Shown here one piece after another: positions 19,035-20,208 of a stretch of DNA of 20,208 nucleotides (within the stretch, counting starts at the first letter, position 1; each line of letters opens with the position of its first letter). Made by a program: the position numbers and the translations under genes. The stretch is from Azolla pinnata. Taxonomy: Eukaryota; Streptophyta; Polypodiopsida; Salviniales; Salviniaceae. The notes under the pieces are model-generated. The model worked only from the letters and a program-made list of their open reading frames with translations, searched no databases and was not told the origin of the DNA. The DNA is taken from positions 1-20,208 of the forward strand of contig JBBBWG010011824.1 in NCBI GenBank assembly GCA_037176905.1, written 5' to 3'.

Positions 19035-19100
19035 GTGACATAACAAGAATCGAACCTATGAACCTTTTCTATTACAATCAATTAATCTAACCAACACACT
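19035..19100 (-). mobile_element. tRNA-like SINE head, copy 1
   Basis: On the minus strand a good B box, GGTTCGATTC, lies at 19056-19047. An A-box-like TTGGTTAGATTAATTGA lies upstream of it at 19094-19078. This is the normal order and near-normal spacing for a polymerase III internal promoter. The remaining tRNA body is AT-rich and no stable cloverleaf was found, so a SINE or tRNA relic is more likely than a working tRNA gene. Confidence 0.4.
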
Positions 19101-19169
19101 ATTCTCTTGCATAAAATATAAAATTTGTAAACTTCTTGTGTGAAGCCATGTTATTTTTTTTAATAGAAA

Positions 19170-19235
19170 ATGGGACATGGTGGGACATGGTGGGACCTTT
19201 GTTGTTGCAATCAAATAATTTAACAAACACACTAA
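19170..19235 (-). mobile_element. tRNA-like SINE head, copy 2 (B box lost)
   Basis: On the plus strand GGACCTTTGTTGTTGCAATC, AAATAATTTAACAAACACACTA aligns with the AACCTTTTCTATTACAATC... stretch of the copy at 19035-19100, with roughly four bases in five identical over about 41 bp. Where copy 1 has its B box, this copy has a short tandem repeat (CATGGTGGGA twice, about 19176-19195). Confidence 0.35.
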
Positions 19236-19646
19236 ATACGTTATAATGATATTTTTATATTCATAAACCTTTATATCTATAATGGGATTTGCCAAGTCGA
19301 CGCGCTGCATCAACCAGGGCAGCAAGGGGACCAAAATCCAAACCCTGAATCTTATTCCAAAATCCATTCTCTCAAATTTGAAACCCTAGAATCTCATCAA
19401 TCGTGATCCCAAATCCATCTTCCAAAAATCCTAATTTGAAATCTATTGATTAGTAACCCTAAACTGAATTGAATCTCTCAAAAACCCTAATTTGATAATC
19501 CCACCAAGCCCAAACATTTGTAATTCCTAATCTGGGATTAATTATAATCTCATTAATTGGTGAATGAAAGCCATCTAATTATTGCATTTCAATCATTTTT
19601 AAATTTTATTTGCACAAAATCTGGTAACTACCATGAGTAGAGACTC
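19236..19646. other. CCCTAA/AATCC-rich spacer, no gene
   Basis: From about 19335 to 19500 the sequence repeats AATCC, AAACCCTA and CCTAATTTGA words, like the block at 2394-2530. No coding region or RNA gene is seen. Confidence 0.4.
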
Positions 19647-19780
19647 CTCCACAAAACACGTCGCTTAGCCACGTGGCTAATTGCGTCGCTAGCCAAGCTC
19701 TGTTTGTACATTCAAATGCGTTGTTAAGCAACGCATGATTCAAGAATTTGATGCGTCGCAAGGCGACGCAATATTACGAT
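19647..19780. mobile_element. Palindromic GCGTCGC block, possible CACTA-like 5' end
   Basis: Three hairpin-forming units follow each other: a perfect 16-bp palindrome TTAGCCACGTGGCTAA at 19665-19680; ATGCGTTG / CAACGCAT with a 5-base loop at 19716-19736; and TGCGTCGC / GCGACGCA with a 3-base loop at 19752-19770. GCGTCGC also appears at 19683-19689. GCGACGC-type inverted subterminal motifs are known from plant CACTA elements. The string CTCCACAAAACACG at 19647 is two mismatches from a CACTACAAAA terminus, which would make this a 5' end reading to the right. That reading is tentative. Confidence 0.45.
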
Positions 19781-19819
19781 TTAACTCAAATTAACATTTC
19801 CAGATTTTAAACAAGTATA

Positions 19820-20208
19820 TTGAATGTGTATACAGGTGAATATAGATGCAGGTTTACATGTACACTCCATATATGCATCATACATGTACATATACAGATG
19901 AATTATCAGATGTGTACGCATATATAGGACAATATTTATCATGCATGTAAAAAAGTAGATGGTAATGCATGTATGCATGTATATTTGGATAAATATGCAT
20001 GTAAATATGCAAATCTAGATGTAGGTTTAGATGCATCTATGTATGCATGTGTGTATATGGATACACGCGAATATGCGTGAATGTAAGCAAATACAAATGA
20101 ATATGCATGTATGTATATGTGTAGGTTGATATGCATCATGAATGTAACAAAATTGGGGAATAAGCATCTATGCATGTATATCTACATGTATATGTGTGTA
20201 TGCATGCA
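19820..20208 (+). repeat. Degenerate ATGCATGTATAT array running off the window end
   Basis: The stretch is built from words such as TATGCATGTA, TATATGGAT, GAATATGCATG and GTAGGTT(T/G)A with irregular spacing of roughly 20-40 bp. It reads as a degenerate satellite or transposon-internal repeat. Open frames on the minus strand here (histidine-, tyrosine- and isoleucine-rich) are products of the repeat. Confidence 0.65.

Overview
This window is nuclear DNA of a land plant, most likely a flowering plant. It has spliced genes with GT-AG introns of 82-1204 bp, plant-type gene families, AT-rich intergenic DNA, and CACTA-like, MITE-like and tRNA-derived repeat debris. I cannot name the species. All exon joins below were made by hand, from reading frame, GT/AG borders and remembered family conservation.

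Two complete protein genes lie tail to tail in the middle. On the plus strand (ATG 5520, stop 11515) is a ten-exon gene for a 467-residue metal-dependent amidohydrolase of the ATZ/TRZ class, the family usually named 5-methylthioadenosine/S-adenosylhomocysteine deaminase. On the minus strand (ATG 14797, stop 12532) is a six-exon gene for a 237-residue fatty acid 2-hydroxylase. That is an ER membrane di-iron enzyme that hydroxylates the acyl chain of sphingolipids. In both genes every exon keeps frame and the summed length is a multiple of three. About 1 kb separates the two stop codons, and that gap holds a decayed tRNA-Tyr relic. I see no functional link between the genes; they look like ordinary convergent neighbours.

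The left flank (1-5400) is repeat territory: a CATGCA-rich tract, a SINE-like tRNA head, and arrays of a roughly 11-bp unit (NNTGCGGCAAA) that run into CACTA-type 3' termini ending TTGTAGTG at 2339 and 3632. It also holds a palindromic tract and a MITE-like inverted-repeat element (about 4934-5400). The MITE's inner end stops about 120 bp before the amidohydrolase ATG and probably contains the TATA-like core promoter.

The right flank (14800-20208) begins with the hydroxylase leader and promoter, which is rich in CAT/GAT triplets and a long CT/GA microsatellite. After that come microsatellites, a ~217-bp tandem duplication, a long AT-rich stretch with no gene I can recognise, two tandem tRNA-like heads on the minus strand, and a palindromic GCGTCGC block followed by ATGCAT-rich degenerate repeats reaching the window end.

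Nothing here amounts to a clear new biological system. The observations most worth checking are the helically phased 11-bp CACTA subterminal array with its CpG-decayed copy, the MITE sitting in a core promoter, a 16-bp repeat bracketing the end of the hydroxylase reading frame, and the presence of an MTA/SAH-deaminase-like enzyme in a plant.
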